The position numbers and the translations under genes were made by a program. DNA of 64,000 bases, from NCBI RefSeq assembly GCF_025143825.1, contig NZ_CP083560.1, positions 2,046,001 through 2,110,000 on the forward strand. The letters are read 5' to 3'. The notes under the pieces were generated by a model, which saw only the letters and a program-made list of their open reading frames with translations, was not told the DNA's origin and ran no database searches. Origin of the DNA: Sulfitobacter sp. S223. Its GTDB lineage: Bacteria; Pseudomonadota; Alphaproteobacteria; Rhodobacterales; Rhodobacteraceae. Below, one piece after another: positions 34,984 through 44,868 of the stretch (position 1 is its first letter; each line of letters opens with the position of its first letter).

Positions 34984-37787
34984 GATGCCGTCCCGCTGCC
35001 ATGTGCGTCCAATGCTGTTGTTATAATGGTATTGGCCTCATGATAGGTATGCTCCAGTTGCGCCTCCAACTCTTCGCTGGTGTCGCTTTCAGGCGATGTG
35101 CCTACTGCGTGGATCAAAAAACGCCACGTGGCTGCGCGCAACGCGCCAAGCTTGAGAGGGCGTGCAGACAGCAACCGCGTGGCTGATTGCAGCGCCCACA
35201 GCCGCGCGTATGCTGCATTTAACGTCTGTTCACCTTCGGCATCGATCAGCCCCGCTTTTCTTGCCGCTGCAAGCCCTGACGAAATATCACGTTCCAGCGC
35301 GCCGCCCACCAATGCGCCTGCCTGAGCGAACAGTTCGATATCCTGCAAGCGGCCTGCACCAATCTTGGCATCCAGCACCCCTTCCGGTGATTTCGCCGCT
35401 GCAATACGCGCCCGCATCTCTGCGGTCTGGGTGCAGACATCCGCAATGTCCCGCGCGCCGCCAAGGATCTCTTTGCGCAACGCCTCTACCTCGGCCGCCA
35501 GCGCCTCAGGTCCGGCCACCACCTGCGCACGGGTGAGCGCCAGATGCTCCCAGACCCATGCCTCGTTCCGCTGGTAGCTGGCAAAGGAGTCGATAGACGT
35601 CGCCACCGGCCCCTTGTTCCCTGACGGCCGCAGACGCAGGTCCAGTTCATAAAGCCGCCCTTGCGACATCGGGGCGCTCATCGCTGTGATCATCGCCTGC
35701 GTAAGCCGCGCGTAATACTGCCGCGCAGGCAACGGGCGCCGCCCTTCTGATGCCTCGACCCCGTCGGCGTCATAAATCACAATCATATCCAGGTCCGATT
35801 GCGCCGTGAGCTGCCCCGCCCCGAGAGAGCCCATGCCGACAATCACAGCCCCCTTGCCCGGTGGCGGGCCATGACGGCGCGAAATCTCGTCAATGACCAC
35901 AGGCCAAAGCGCGCGCAACACAGCGCGGGCCAGATCGCTATATTGCGCCGCCGCAGTGACACCGTCCGTCAGACCGCGTAGATGATGCACCCCGATCCTA
36001 AAATGCCATTCGCGCGCCCAGGCCCGCGTTCCGTCAAGCTGCGCCTCATAATCGTCCAGCGTCGCCAACCGTGCAGCAAGCGCGTCGGCCAGCGCATCCT
36101 GTCCCGGCCAGTCTGCAAAAAAGTCACCGCCAATGACCGCATCCAGTACCGCCGCGTTGCGCGACAGATGGTCCGCCAACATCGGAGATACGGAGACGAT
36201 GGTGATCAGCAGGTCAGCCAGTTGCGGATTTGCCTTGAGCAACGAAAACAGCTGCACCCCCGCAGGGAGACCGCGCAGGAAGCCATCAAAGGCCAGAATT
36301 GCTTCGTCCGGTTTGTCAGCTTGCGCCAACCGCGCCAACAGCTCGGGCTTCAGGCGCTCGAACAGCTCTGCGCCGCGTTCTGATCGAAGCGCAGGATAGC
36401 CATGCCATGCCTCAATCACGCTTGTGTCAAAGCTGTGGGTGGTTTCCACCTTGGTCACGGGGCCGCGCGTTTCCGCAAAGAACCCTTCGGTGATATCGTG
36501 TACTGCACTCAGCCGATCGTGCAGTTCAGTTTTCAACGCAGCAACGTCCATGTCCATCATTGCTGCGATCCGCGCCATGCCTTCCGGCGTCTGCGGCAGC
36601 GTGTGGGTCTGTGCATCGCGCACCATCTGCAAGCGGTGCTCGACCGTGCGGTGGAACGTATAGTGATCGGACAGGCTGTCTGCGACGCCTTGCGGCACCC
36701 AGCCTTTGCCAGCCAAAAGCCCAAGGCCCTCTTTGGTCCCGCGTACGCGCAGGCTTTCGTCGCGCCCGCCGGCAATCAACTGCCGTGTCTGGGTAAAAAA
36801 CTCGATCTCGCGGATGCCGCCGCGACCCAGCTTCATGTTGTGTCCGGGCAAGGTGATCGGGCCTCCCAGCCCTTTATGTTCGCGGATAGCGAGGCGCATA
36901 TCATGGGCGTCTTGTATCGCGGCAAAGTCCAGATGCTTGCGCCAGACAAAGGGGCGCAAGGTCTGCAAGAAACCGTCCCCCACGCTGATATCCCCCGCAC
37001 AGGGGCGCGCCTTTATGTAGGCGGCGCGTTCCCACGTGCGGCCAAGGCTTTCATAATACCGCTCTGCTGCCAAAAGCCCCACGCAAACCGGCGTAACCGC
37101 CGGATCAGGCCGCAAGCGCAGGTCGGTGCGGAAAACATAGCCGTCTCCGGTGATATCGCTCAGGCTGGCCGACATGGCGCGTGTCGCCTTGATCAACCCT
37201 GCGCGGGCTTCCTGAAAATCATCCGCATCAAAGCGGCTTTCGTCAAACAGGCAGATCAGGTCAATATCAGAGGAATAGTTCAGCTCCCCTGCTCCCATTT
37301 TCCCCATCGCCAGCACTGTCATCCCGCCAGCTGTTTCTGCATCATCACCAGTCAGGCCCGGCAGCTTGCCGCGCCGTATCTGCGCACCAACCGCAACCCG
37401 CAGCGCCGCTTGCGTCGCCGCATCGGCATAATCGGTTAGCGCACCTGTAACCTGTTCCAGCGACCAGACGCCGCCAAGGTCCGCCAGAGCAGAGAGCAAC
37501 GCCACACGCCTTTTCCCCTCACGCAGGCCCGCGTTAACGGATCCTTCATCCAGCAGGGTCGGCGCTGTTAAAATGGCATCAAGCGCGGCCTCTGGGGCCT
37601 CAAGAGCTTCTTCCAACCAGTCGGCTTCTTTGGTGATCAGCGTTGCCAGATAAGGCGCAAGCGCAGCGGTGCCGGCCAATAAAGGACGCACGTCTGTATC
37701 GAACCGCTCAAGCGGAAGATCTGCGTCAGCTTCAGCAGTGGCGCGCGGGCATCGGGTCAACCGTTTGGTGAGAGATATGGCTTTCAT
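34980..37787 (-). CDS. glnE: glutamine-synthetase adenylyltransferase/deadenylase
   Basis: The 935-aa protein has the two nucleotidyltransferase domains of GlnE. The N-terminal one has GKMGAGELNYSSDIDLICLFD-type residues near 160-175 and removes AMP from glutamine synthetase. The C-terminal one has GSLGAGQLTAQSDLDMIV near 655-672 and adds AMP. Helical regulatory domains lie between and after them. The length is in the normal GlnE range. It answers to PII/GlnB and glutamine. I placed the start at 37787; a longer frame to 37874 adds 29 residues without family similarity. A small gene is coupled to its 3' end. Confidence 0.92.
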   Translation of the reverse strand: MKAISLTKRLTRCPRATAEADADLPLERFDTDVRPLLAGTAALAPYLATLITKEADWLEEALEAPEAALDAILTAPTLLDEGSVNAGLREGKRRVALLSALADLGGVWSLEQVTGALTDYADAATQAALRVAVGAQIRRGKLPGLTGDDAETAGGMTVLAMGKMGAGELNYSSDIDLICLFDESRFDADDFQEARAGLIKATRAMSASLSDITGDGYVFRTDLRLRPDPAVTPVCVGLLAAERYYESLGRTWERAAYIKARPCAGDISVGDGFLQTLRPFVWRKHLDFAAIQDAHDMRLAIREHKGLGGPITLPGHNMKLGRGGIREIEFFTQTRQLIAGGRDESLRVRGTKEGLGLLAGKGWVPQGVADSLSDHYTFHRTVEHRLQMVRDAQTHTLPQTPEGMARIAAMMDMDVAALKTELHDRLSAVHDITEGFFAETRGPVTKVETTHSFDTSVIEAWHGYPALRSERGAELFERLKPELLARLAQADKPDEAILAFDGFLRGLPAGVQLFSLLKANPQLADLLITIVSVSPMLADHLSRNAAVLDAVIGGDFFADWPGQDALADALAARLATLDDYEAQLDGTRAWAREWHFRIGVHHLRGLTDGVTAAAQYSDLARAVLRALWPVVIDEISRRHGPPPGKGAVIVGMGSLGAGQLTAQSDLDMIVIYDADGVEASEGRRPLPARQYYARLTQAMITAMSAPMSQGRLYELDLRLRPSGNKGPVATSIDSFASYQRNEAWVWEHLALTRAQVVAGPEALAAEVEALRKEILGGARDIADVCTQTAEMRARIAAAKSPEGVLDAKIGAGRLQDIELFAQAGALVGGALERDISSGLAAARKAGLIDAEGEQTLNAAYARLWALQSATRLLSARPLKLGALRAATWRFLIHAVGTSPESDTSEELEAQLEHTYHEANTIITTALDAHGSGTAS

Positions 37788-38027
37788 ACATCCACAGTTG
37801 CCTTTGGGCAGGTCACCGTCAATGCCCCTCTGCGATATATTTTCACTCCGTAACGCCCTGATATAAAGAAACAATCAAAAATAATGTAAACATCATTCAC
37901 ATAAAGGCTTGTAAAAATCTCCAGCCTCCCCAAATTGAGTGATGTGAAAGGCATTTACATTCCAGTCCTTTCTCCGGTGAAGCGCCCCATGTCCGGCGGC
38001 TGCACACCGCAATTTAGAGGGACTATT

Positions 38028-38456
38028 ATGACCACGATGACCGACACTGTCTCCTACCCATCCCGAAGCGCCGCCCGCGAAAGCTGGCTGAAGCGCTCGG
38101 AAGACTGGCTTGATGCGCGCGGAAAGGGCGCATGGATCGCCACGATGGTACTGGGGTTCATCATTTTCTGGCCCGTTGGCCTTGCCCTTCTGGCCTATAT
38201 GATCTGGAGCAAACGTATGTTTTCATCATCTTCGCGCGGCTGTAGCCGCAAAATGCATCGCAGTATGGCCATGGGTCGCCCGACAGGCAACACAGCCTTT
38301 GACGCCTATAAGGCCGACACACTGCGCCGCCTGCAAGAAGAGCAAGACAGCTTTGAAAGCTTCCTGGAGCGCCTGCGCGCCGCAAAGGACAAATCGGAGT
38401 TCGATGCCTTTATGGACGAACGCGCCAAGCGCAACGAAGACGCTGCCGAAGAATAA
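38028..38456 (+). CDS. DUF2852 protein
   Basis: The 142-aa protein has one strong membrane helix (WIATMVLGFIIFWPVGLALLAYMIWSKRM split over about 36-60), then a basic segment and a C-terminal helical part FLERLRAAKDKSEFDAFMDER. This is the DUF2852 pattern common in Alphaproteobacteria. The function is unknown. GAGGGAC lies 5-6 bases before the ATG at 38028; an upstream in-frame ATG at 37935 is less likely. A strong terminator follows. Confidence 0.82.
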   Translation: MTTMTDTVSYPSRSAARESWLKRSEDWLDARGKGAWIATMVLGFIIFWPVGLALLAYMIWSKRMFSSSSRGCSRKMHRSMAMGRPTGNTAFDAYKADTLRRLQEEQDSFESFLERLRAAKDKSEFDAFMDERAKRNEDAAEE

Positions 38457-38474
38457 GCGCCTTGAAACCTACTC

Positions 38475-38509
38475 TGCGCCCGCCCACATAAGGGCGGGCG
38501 CACTCTTTT
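38475..38509 (+). terminator. rho-independent terminator after DUF2852 gene
   Basis: A perfect 11-bp stem (38475-38485 with 38492-38502) with a 6-base loop is followed by CTCTTTT. It separates the DUF2852 gene from the RDD gene 18 bp further on. Confidence 0.88.
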
Positions 38510-38527
38510 CAAAATACAGGACCGACA

Positions 38528-38965
38528 ATGACCCCAGATCCAGACATGCAGCCACAATTCTATGATGGTGTGCCCAGCAAACGCTTGCTGGCATGGGTCG
38601 TAGATACGCTGGTGATTACGGCGCTGACGTTGGTGGTTATTCCGTTTACCGCATTCGTGGGATTGTTTTTTCTACCCATGCTTTATCTGGTGTTGGGGTT
38701 TTCCTACCGTGTCGTGACGCTGGCACGCGGTTCTGCGACACTTGGCATGCGCCTGATGGCGATCGAGCTGCGCGACCGCGACGATGATCCTTTCGACCTG
38801 CCAACCGCGTTTCTGCATACACTTGGCTATACATTCTCACTGGCGATGCCGGTTTTGCAGCTGATCTCGGTTGTGCTGATGCTCAGCACCGAACGGCGGC
38901 AAGGATTGACTGATCTGGTTCTCGGCACTGTTGCGTTGAACCGCCGCGCCAGCACGGTGATCTGA
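38528..38965 (+). CDS. RDD-family membrane protein
   Basis: The 145-aa protein has the RDD signature: an Arg-rich start YDGVPSKRLLAWVVDTLVI, two or three hydrophobic helices, and GSATLGMRLMAIELRDRD. RDD proteins are small integral membrane proteins; some act in sodium/proton exchange, but for most the role is unknown. An ACAGGA element is found upstream of the ATG. The terminator before it suggests that it has its own promoter or depends on readthrough. Confidence 0.82.
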   Translation: MTPDPDMQPQFYDGVPSKRLLAWVVDTLVITALTLVVIPFTAFVGLFFLPMLYLVLGFSYRVVTLARGSATLGMRLMAIELRDRDDDPFDLPTAFLHTLGYTFSLAMPVLQLISVVLMLSTERRQGLTDLVLGTVALNRRASTVI

Positions 38966-39063
38966 CCAAACCGCTCGCAACGTATTGCCATCGCCCGCAT
39001 TTAGGGTTTGCGCGCTGGAATACGCGCGCTATCTTGTCATGAACAACCAGCCGGATCTTCCCT

Positions 39064-39885
39064 ATGCGTCACTCGCTTCCTATCGCTCCGCAGTTTTATG
39101 TGACCGCTCCGCAGCCGTGCCCCTATCTGGACGGCCGGATGGAACGGAAACTGTTTACTGCGTTGCAGGGCGAGAATGCGGAAAAGCTGAACAACAGCCT
39201 GTCCACGCAAGGGTTCCGGCGCAGCCAGAATGTGCTCTACCGACCCTCATGCGCCGAATGTTCATCCTGCCTGTCTGCGCGCATCGACGTCAGCCGTTTC
39301 CGGCCAAGCAAGAGCCAGCGCCGCACATTGAACCGCAACACGGGCCTGTCGAGGCGCGCCACGTCGCCTTGGGCAACCGAAGACCAATACGATCTCTTCC
39401 GCCGCTACCTTGAAAGCAGGCATGCGGATGGTGGGATGGCCGACATGGATGTGTTCGAATTCGCCGCGATGATTGAGGAAACCCCGATCCGCAGCCGCGT
39501 GATCGAATATGTAGATGCCGATACTGGCGATCTAACAGGCGTTTGCCTGACAGATGTGCTGGGCGATGGGGTCAGCATGGTCTATTCATTCTACACCCCA
39601 GACCGCCCCCGAGACGGGCTTGGAAATTACATCATCCTCGACCATATCGAAATCGCCCGCAGCGCGGGTCTGCCCTATGTCTATCTTGGCTATTGGGTCC
39701 CCGGCAGCCAGAAGATGGGCTATAAGGCCAAGTTCTCTGGTCTTGAAGTTTTCATTGGCGGCGAATGGCAGCCGGTAAAAGATCCTGAAAACTTTGAGCA
39801 AGCGCCTCATCCGCTCAATAACGATCCGATTGCTGAACAGGTTGCGAATATCTCGCTTCCCGATTTGACCCCGAAACGCGTCTAA
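39064..39885 (+). CDS. bpt: aspartate/glutamate leucyltransferase (Bpt, arginyltransferase family)
   Basis: The 273-aa protein starts [25 protein letters not shown] and contains [21 protein letters not shown] and [11 protein letters not shown], the signature of the ATE/Bpt family. Further on it has [18 protein letters not shown]. Bacterial Bpt transfers leucine from Leu-tRNA to proteins that begin with Asp or Glu and thereby marks them for ClpS/ClpAP degradation. The length agrees with the family. It stands alone, with a bidirectional terminator downstream. Confidence 0.92.
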   Translation: MRHSLPIAPQFYVTAPQPCPYLDGRMERKLFTALQGENAEKLNNSLSTQGFRRSQNVLYRPSCAECSSCLSARIDVSRFRPSKSQRRTLNRNTGLSRRATSPWATEDQYDLFRRYLESRHADGGMADMDVFEFAAMIEETPIRSRVIEYVDADTGDLTGVCLTDVLGDGVSMVYSFYTPDRPRDGLGNYIILDHIEIARSAGLPYVYLGYWVPGSQKMGYKAKFSGLEVFIGGEWQPVKDPENFEQAPHPLNNDPIAEQVANISLPDLTPKRV

Positions 39886-39991
39886 CGCCGCAGATTCGGG
39901 TCACGCGGTCGTAGTGACCGTTAGTATTTTACCCTCATTCTCTCTGCATCCCTGATGTTATCTGCGTTTGCGTAGATCGTTGGGGCGCCAT

Positions 39992-40022
39992 AAAAAAGGG
40001 CGCCCGATTGGACGCCCCTTTT
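39992..40022. terminator. bidirectional terminator
   Basis: AAAAAAGGGCG ... CGCCCCTTTT forms a stem with an A-run on one side and a T-run on the other. It lies between the convergent bpt and dctM genes, so it can end both transcripts. Confidence 0.82.
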
Positions 40023-40045
40023 GTGTGTTTACTGGCTGCTCAGTG

Positions 40046-42397
40046 TTACGGGATCAGATCCGGCACGATTGTCACAATCGCAGGGAAGAACCAAAGAATG
40101 GCAAGCCCAAGGACCTGGATCAGCACAAAGGGGATGATCCCGCGATAGATGTGCTGTGTCGTCACGCTCGCCGGAGCGACACCGCGCAGATAGAACAGCG
40201 CAAAGCCGAAGGGCGGTGTCAGGAACGAGGTTTGCAGGTTCACCGCAATCATGATTGTCACCCATTTGGGATCAAACGTACCGCCATAGATGACTGGCCC
40301 GACAATCGGGACCACGATGTAGATGATCTCAAGGAAGTCGAGCACGAAGCCCAACACGAACAACACCAGCATGACCAGCAGGAAGACCGTCAGTTCGTTG
40401 TCAAAGGACTTCAGGAATTGCTGGATATAATGTTCGCCACCAAAGCTGATAACCACAAGGTTCAGCAACTGTGAGCCGATGAGGATCGTAAAGACCATCG
40501 ACGTCACCTTCGCTGTCTCACGCACGACCGGCGTCAGAACGCCCGAGGTCCACAGGATGTAGCAGCTGAACAGCAGACCAAACACAGCGTAGAGATAGGC
40601 GCCGTAAGCGACAAAGAAGGCCACCCAGTTCTCAAAGCCGATCTCGTCCTGATTGATCCGCAGGTCAAAGTTCACACCAACAAGGATCGAGACGATGATT
40701 GCCAGTGTGGACCAGATGATCACCTTGGGCGAACGGTCCATATCCTTTAGCTTGCGGTATGCCGCCAGCATGATGGCCCCACCTGCCCCAAGCGCCGCTG
40801 CCGGCGTCGGGTTAGTGATACCGCCAAGGATGGAGCCAAGCACGGCAACAATCAGCACCAGCGGGGGGAAGACCACGCGGATGAGTTCGTTCTTCGCACA
40901 AAGGCCCGTGGCATAAACCACCCCGTACATAATCGCAGCAAAGGGCAGCGCCATCAGAACAACCATTGTGCCGGGCGATGTGGTTGGAGCCACCAGCAGG
41001 ATATCAACCAGCAGCAAAAGCACGACACCGATCCCACCGATGATCAACGGCTTGGTATCTGACGAAGGCGATACACCGCGCGCTGTGGTCAGGATTAGAC
41101 CCAGCAAGATCATGATGATCGCGATACCCGTGCCGATGGGTGCCGCGCCATCGATCTTGGCCTGTTGCGCATCAGCGAACTCGTCCTCGGTCAGCTTTTC
41201 ACTTGCCGATAGCCCGCCGGACGCGTCGATTGCCGCCTGCTGTTCAAGGGCAAGGTCCCAGCGTTCCTGACCATGAAGTTCGATCATTGCCGCCTTACAT
41301 TCATCACCCACATTGGTGCGCAGTGTTGCGCTTTCGCCGATGTCGGAGAAGCTGGAAATCCGCGTGCTCTGGCTGCCGACGATACCAAGATTGCCAAGCA
41401 CGATTGTGCCAACAATGATCAGGATCGGAGCACCCACAAACCATGTGAACGCTTCGGAACGTGTCACGGGCTCTGCGTTGGTTGCCCCCATCGGAACGGC
41501 AGGTGCTTTGTCCGGATTTACCAGCGCATAGCCGAAGGCGTAGAGCGCATAGAGCAATGCCAGCAGAATACCGGGCAACAAGGCTGCCTGAAACAACGTA
41601 CCAACCGAAACAACCGCAGGCTCACCCAGATAGGTCAAAGCATCTGTACAGCCCAGCGACGAAGCGCGTGCTTCTTGCGCGGCGGAATAAAGATCCCCTG
41701 CCAGAGTACCCAACAGAACGATCACAATCGACGGCGGAATGATTTGCCCCAATGTGCCCGAGGCGGCAATCACACCTGTCGCAAGCTCGGGTGAGTAGTT
41801 GTTACGCAGCATGGTGGGCAAGGCGAGCAGGCCCATGGTCACCACGGTTGCGCCAACGATACCGGTCGAGGCAGCAAGGAACGCGCCCACAACAACAATG
41901 GACACGGCCAAGCCACCGGGCAGCGGTCCAAAGACCCGCGCCATGGTTGTCAGCAAATCATTTGCGATCTTTGAGCGTTCCAGCGTGATGCCCATCAGGA
42001 CAAACATCAGCACCGCCAGAAGTGTCTCGATTGACTGGCCCGCCAGAACACGTTCGTTCATACGGTTCACAACGAAAGAGACGTTACGGTCCAGCGCCAC
42101 TTCCCAACCGGCGGGGAAAACGGATTCAGCAACACGGGGCAAATCGGGGTATCGGAAGAGCGATACCGTATCCTCTCTGATGCCGGAATTTATCAACGCG
42201 CGATACGCCTCTGATGAGGTGTCAATCGCCTGATGGATCAGCAACCCCGCGCTATCCAGTGCCGCAATGATGAAGAAAGAAATGATACCCGCGCCACCGA
42301 TGGCAAAAGCCACCGGAAAGCCGGACAGAATGCCACCGAAGAGACACACGAATACGATGATCAGGCCAACTTCGACCCCGTCGAGACCAAAAAACAT
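40046..42397 (-). CDS. dctM: TRAP transporter large permease, oversized
   Basis: The 783-aa protein has the DctM pattern: VFVCLFGGILSGFPVAFAIGG at the start, GASTGIVGATVVTMGLL-like residues (AASTGIVGATVV), GTLGQIIPPSIVIVLLG, and a C-terminal LDFLEIIYIVVPIVGPVI with TSFLTPPFGFALF. Ordinary DctM is about 430 aa. Here there are insertions at about residues 55-115 (soluble) and about 330-560 (soluble part plus additional helices). Long DctM forms are known in the group of TRAP systems for keto acids or lactate-type substrates. It is the third gene of a dctPQM operon; the gap to dctQ is 18 bp. Confidence 0.88.
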   Translation of the reverse strand: MFFGLDGVEVGLIIVFVCLFGGILSGFPVAFAIGGAGIISFFIIAALDSAGLLIHQAIDTSSEAYRALINSGIREDTVSLFRYPDLPRVAESVFPAGWEVALDRNVSFVVNRMNERVLAGQSIETLLAVLMFVLMGITLERSKIANDLLTTMARVFGPLPGGLAVSIVVVGAFLAASTGIVGATVVTMGLLALPTMLRNNYSPELATGVIAASGTLGQIIPPSIVIVLLGTLAGDLYSAAQEARASSLGCTDALTYLGEPAVVSVGTLFQAALLPGILLALLYALYAFGYALVNPDKAPAVPMGATNAEPVTRSEAFTWFVGAPILIIVGTIVLGNLGIVGSQSTRISSFSDIGESATLRTNVGDECKAAMIELHGQERWDLALEQQAAIDASGGLSASEKLTEDEFADAQQAKIDGAAPIGTGIAIIMILLGLILTTARGVSPSSDTKPLIIGGIGVVLLLLVDILLVAPTTSPGTMVVLMALPFAAIMYGVVYATGLCAKNELIRVVFPPLVLIVAVLGSILGGITNPTPAAALGAGGAIMLAAYRKLKDMDRSPKVIIWSTLAIIVSILVGVNFDLRINQDEIGFENWVAFFVAYGAYLYAVFGLLFSCYILWTSGVLTPVVRETAKVTSMVFTILIGSQLLNLVVISFGGEHYIQQFLKSFDNELTVFLLVMLVLFVLGFVLDFLEIIYIVVPIVGPVIYGGTFDPKWVTIMIAVNLQTSFLTPPFGFALFYLRGVAPASVTTQHIYRGIIPFVLIQVLGLAILWFFPAIVTIVPDLIP

Positions 42398-42415
42398 TGC
42401 TGTTTTCCCCTAAAT

Positions 42416-43384
42416 TTAGTGTGTGCCCTCATAGGCTTCTTCGCCCTCGCCAAGAGTATCCTTGTCGAGATATTTACCTTCGCTCTCTTCGCCCTCACGC
42501 AGTTCGCACCACGAGCGGTAGAAGACTGCGATTGCCTGCAAAATCACCATCACGCAGAAGCTGCACAGCAGAATTTTGAACAAAAAGTAACCGTTGAACC
42601 CGTTAGGTGAGAAACCGATGGTCTCTACATTCCATTTCAACAACCGCGCCTTGCGAAGCAAAAGCTCAAGCCGGTCAGACGCCGACGGGTTCGGTGTAAC
42701 CAGATGGCGCCACAGGAAATACCAACCGTACATCCATGTCACGATGGCGAACGGGATCATGAAGAAGACGGCGCCGAACATATCCACGATCTTTTTGGTG
42801 CGGAATTTCGCGCCGGCATAGAACAGGTCAACCCGTACGTGCCCGCCCTGAACAAAGGTGTAACCCACACAAAGACAGACGACCAAGGCATTGTAAAACT
42901 TCAATTCTTCCGCAAACCAGCTGATATCGAACTGAAGCGGAATACCGAACCCGATCGAGATATCGGGCCGCGTGAAAATGCGCTGCATGAAGACAATGAT
43001 GATCTGCTGGACTACCATGATGATACCGGCCCATGCAAACAAGCGGCCCATCCCGTTGGAGAAGCCTTCCAGCCCGCGCACCATTGCCCACATGAACTCA
43101 CGCTTGCGCATCCCGATGACGGTGATGATCACAAGCATAGTCGCAAGAACAAAAAACAGCTCGACCGAGCCGCCGTAGTAGATGAAACGCATCAGCGACT
43201 GGCTGTCTGACCAGTTCAGCCACATGCCCGGATTCAGGATTGCGGCGAAAAAGTTGTAAAACGCTTCCAGAACGTTGCCAGTTATAAACTGGAAAAGGCC
43301 GCTCTCTTGGAACTTATCGAGACAGCTGAGCTTTGCGCCCTCAGCTGCACGGAAAAACCCCGAACATACAATATCGTCAGCCAT
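42416..43384 (-). CDS. dctQ: TRAP transporter small permease, long form
   Basis: The 322-aa membrane protein has the DctQ helices in its middle part (e.g. IIVFMQRIFTRPDISIGFGIPLQFDISWFAEEL, then VVCLCVGYTFVQGGHVRVDLFY). GHVRVDLFY is the DctQ hallmark. It is longer than usual DctQ (about 160-220 aa) because of an additional N-terminal part of about 100 residues and a C-terminal acidic tail (EGEESEGKYLDKDTLGEGEE). Together with the large DctM it forms the membrane part of one transporter. Confidence 0.85.
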   Translation of the reverse strand: MADDIVCSGFFRAAEGAKLSCLDKFQESGLFQFITGNVLEAFYNFFAAILNPGMWLNWSDSQSLMRFIYYGGSVELFFVLATMLVIITVIGMRKREFMWAMVRGLEGFSNGMGRLFAWAGIIMVVQQIIIVFMQRIFTRPDISIGFGIPLQFDISWFAEELKFYNALVVCLCVGYTFVQGGHVRVDLFYAGAKFRTKKIVDMFGAVFFMIPFAIVTWMYGWYFLWRHLVTPNPSASDRLELLLRKARLLKWNVETIGFSPNGFNGYFLFKILLCSFCVMVILQAIAVFYRSWCELREGEESEGKYLDKDTLGEGEEAYEGTH

Positions 43385-43473
43385 GTGTCCCCTCCCCGGG
43401 TCGCGCGTCCGGTGCCGTTATCGGCACCCATTTCCGGCCTGCGCGCTGCCGTTTATTATTTTAGTGAAAGACC

Positions 43474-43502
43474 AAGGGCCGCAGCGAAACCGCGCGGCCC
43501 TT
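43474..43502 (-). terminator. intercistronic hairpin after dctP
   Basis: AAGGGCCGC (43474-43482) pairs with GCGGCCCTT (43494-43502). It lies just after the dctP stop and 90 bp before dctQ. Such hairpins usually stabilise the binding-protein mRNA and reduce readthrough into the permease genes; this role is inferred from position. Confidence 0.65.
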
Positions 43503-43517
43503 GACCCTGATATCAGC

Positions 43518-44606
43518 TTACATGTTTTTGCGAACACGCTCACGCTGCTCAACGTAGAATGCGTCCGACTTGGACAGCCATTCGGCAGAAGACGTGAGGG
43601 ATGCTTCAAAGCTTTCACGTGTTCGTGCAAACAGCTCGTCGCCCATGTTTTCGTCCATGACTTCGGCAGAGGCCTGACCAAACGCATCCCAGACATCGTC
43701 AGAGAACTGCATGGTTTTTACGCCCTGCTGTTGCAGACGCGAAAGGGCTGCGCCGTTGTTGGCCAGAGTTTCAGCCAGCTGAACGTGCGTTGTCGCCATT
43801 GTGGCGTACTCGATGATCTTCTGGTGTGCTGGGGACAGCTCGTTGAAGACGTCAAGGTTAACAGCAGCTGCAAGGCCCGAGCCTGGCTCGTGGAAGCCGG
43901 CTGTGTAGTAGACTTTTGCGACTTCCTGGAAGCCGGCGCGCTCATCCGCGAATGGACCAACCCACTCAAGACCGTCCAAAGCACCGGAAGACAGGGCTTG
44001 GTACAGCTCGCCACCGGGGATGTTCTGAACGGATGCGCCCAGTTTACCCAGAACTTTGCCGCCCAGACCTGGCATACGGAATTTCAGACCGTTGAAATCT
44101 GCAGCCGAGTTGATCTCGTTGCGGAACCAGCCACCGGACTGGGAACCGGAGTTACCCGCCAGGAAGGATTTCAGGTTGAAGATTTCGCCCAGTTCGTTGT
44201 GCAGCTCATGGCCGCCACCGTGGTGGTACCAGTTTGTCAGCTCTTGCGCTGTGCCGCCGAAAGGAACGGCAGTATAATACGCATAGGCTGGGTGCTGACC
44301 GATGAAGTAATAGTCGGCAGAGTGATACATGTCGGCCTGACCGGAGGATACGGCGTCGAATACTTCGAACGCGCCGACCAGCTCACCGGGGGCTTTCTTG
44401 TCGATGGTCAGAGTGCCGTCAGACATCTCGTTGACCATGTTGTTGAGGTATGTGGCCGCATCGTCCAGCACGGCGAAACCGCGTGGCCATGATGTAACCA
44501 TTGTCAGAGTGCGCTTGCCTTGGGCATAGGCAGGTGCCGCAAGAGTTGTCGCAGCGGCGGCTGTACCGCCAAGTGCAGATGTCTTCAAAAATGAACGACG
44601 ATCCAT
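43518..44606 (-). CDS. dctP: TRAP transporter substrate-binding protein (TakP-like)
   Basis: The 362-aa protein starts MDRRSFLKTSALGG with a twin-arginine motif and an Ala-rich leader ending at APAYAQ, so it is probably exported by Tat. The mature part has SGGWFRNEINSAADFNGLKFRMPGLGG-type residues and LEWVGPFADERAGF, the pattern of DctP proteins related to Rhodobacter TakP, which binds alpha-keto acids. Monocarboxylate or keto-acid binding is therefore the best guess. GGGAGGATACC lies right before the start; the frame is open to 44735 but without coding sense. Confidence 0.88.
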   Translation of the reverse strand: MDRRSFLKTSALGGTAAAATTLAAPAYAQGKRTLTMVTSWPRGFAVLDDAATYLNNMVNEMSDGTLTIDKKAPGELVGAFEVFDAVSSGQADMYHSADYYFIGQHPAYAYYTAVPFGGTAQELTNWYHHGGGHELHNELGEIFNLKSFLAGNSGSQSGGWFRNEINSAADFNGLKFRMPGLGGKVLGKLGASVQNIPGGELYQALSSGALDGLEWVGPFADERAGFQEVAKVYYTAGFHEPGSGLAAAVNLDVFNELSPAHQKIIEYATMATTHVQLAETLANNGAALSRLQQQGVKTMQFSDDVWDAFGQASAEVMDENMGDELFARTRESFEASLTSSAEWLSKSDAFYVEQRERVRKNM

Positions 44607-44868
44607 AAGGTATCCTCCCGGGATTATATCGCCCGCACGGTTAAACTTCGCGCAGGTCGTTTCAAGTGGCCCGAGATTAGCGACCGTTCTGGAATTTGAA
44701 ATACCTACTACTGCGTAGAAACCATCTTTCGGCACGTATTCCTGACTAATTTTCCCGCATTCCGATCATAACAAGGCGTTTGCCCCCGCGAATCTTCGTA
44801 TTGCTGCCAAAAGGGTCGTTTTTCGCTTTGGCTTTGAACGTCGGGCAGATTCGTCGTATCGAATCGCT
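44607..44868. promoter_or_regulatory. divergent region between TRAP operon and kinase gene
   Basis: This 262-bp gap holds the start regions of dctP (leftward) and the kinase gene (rightward). It is the natural site for action of the adjacent response regulator. I see no unambiguous promoter or operator repeats. Confidence 0.4.
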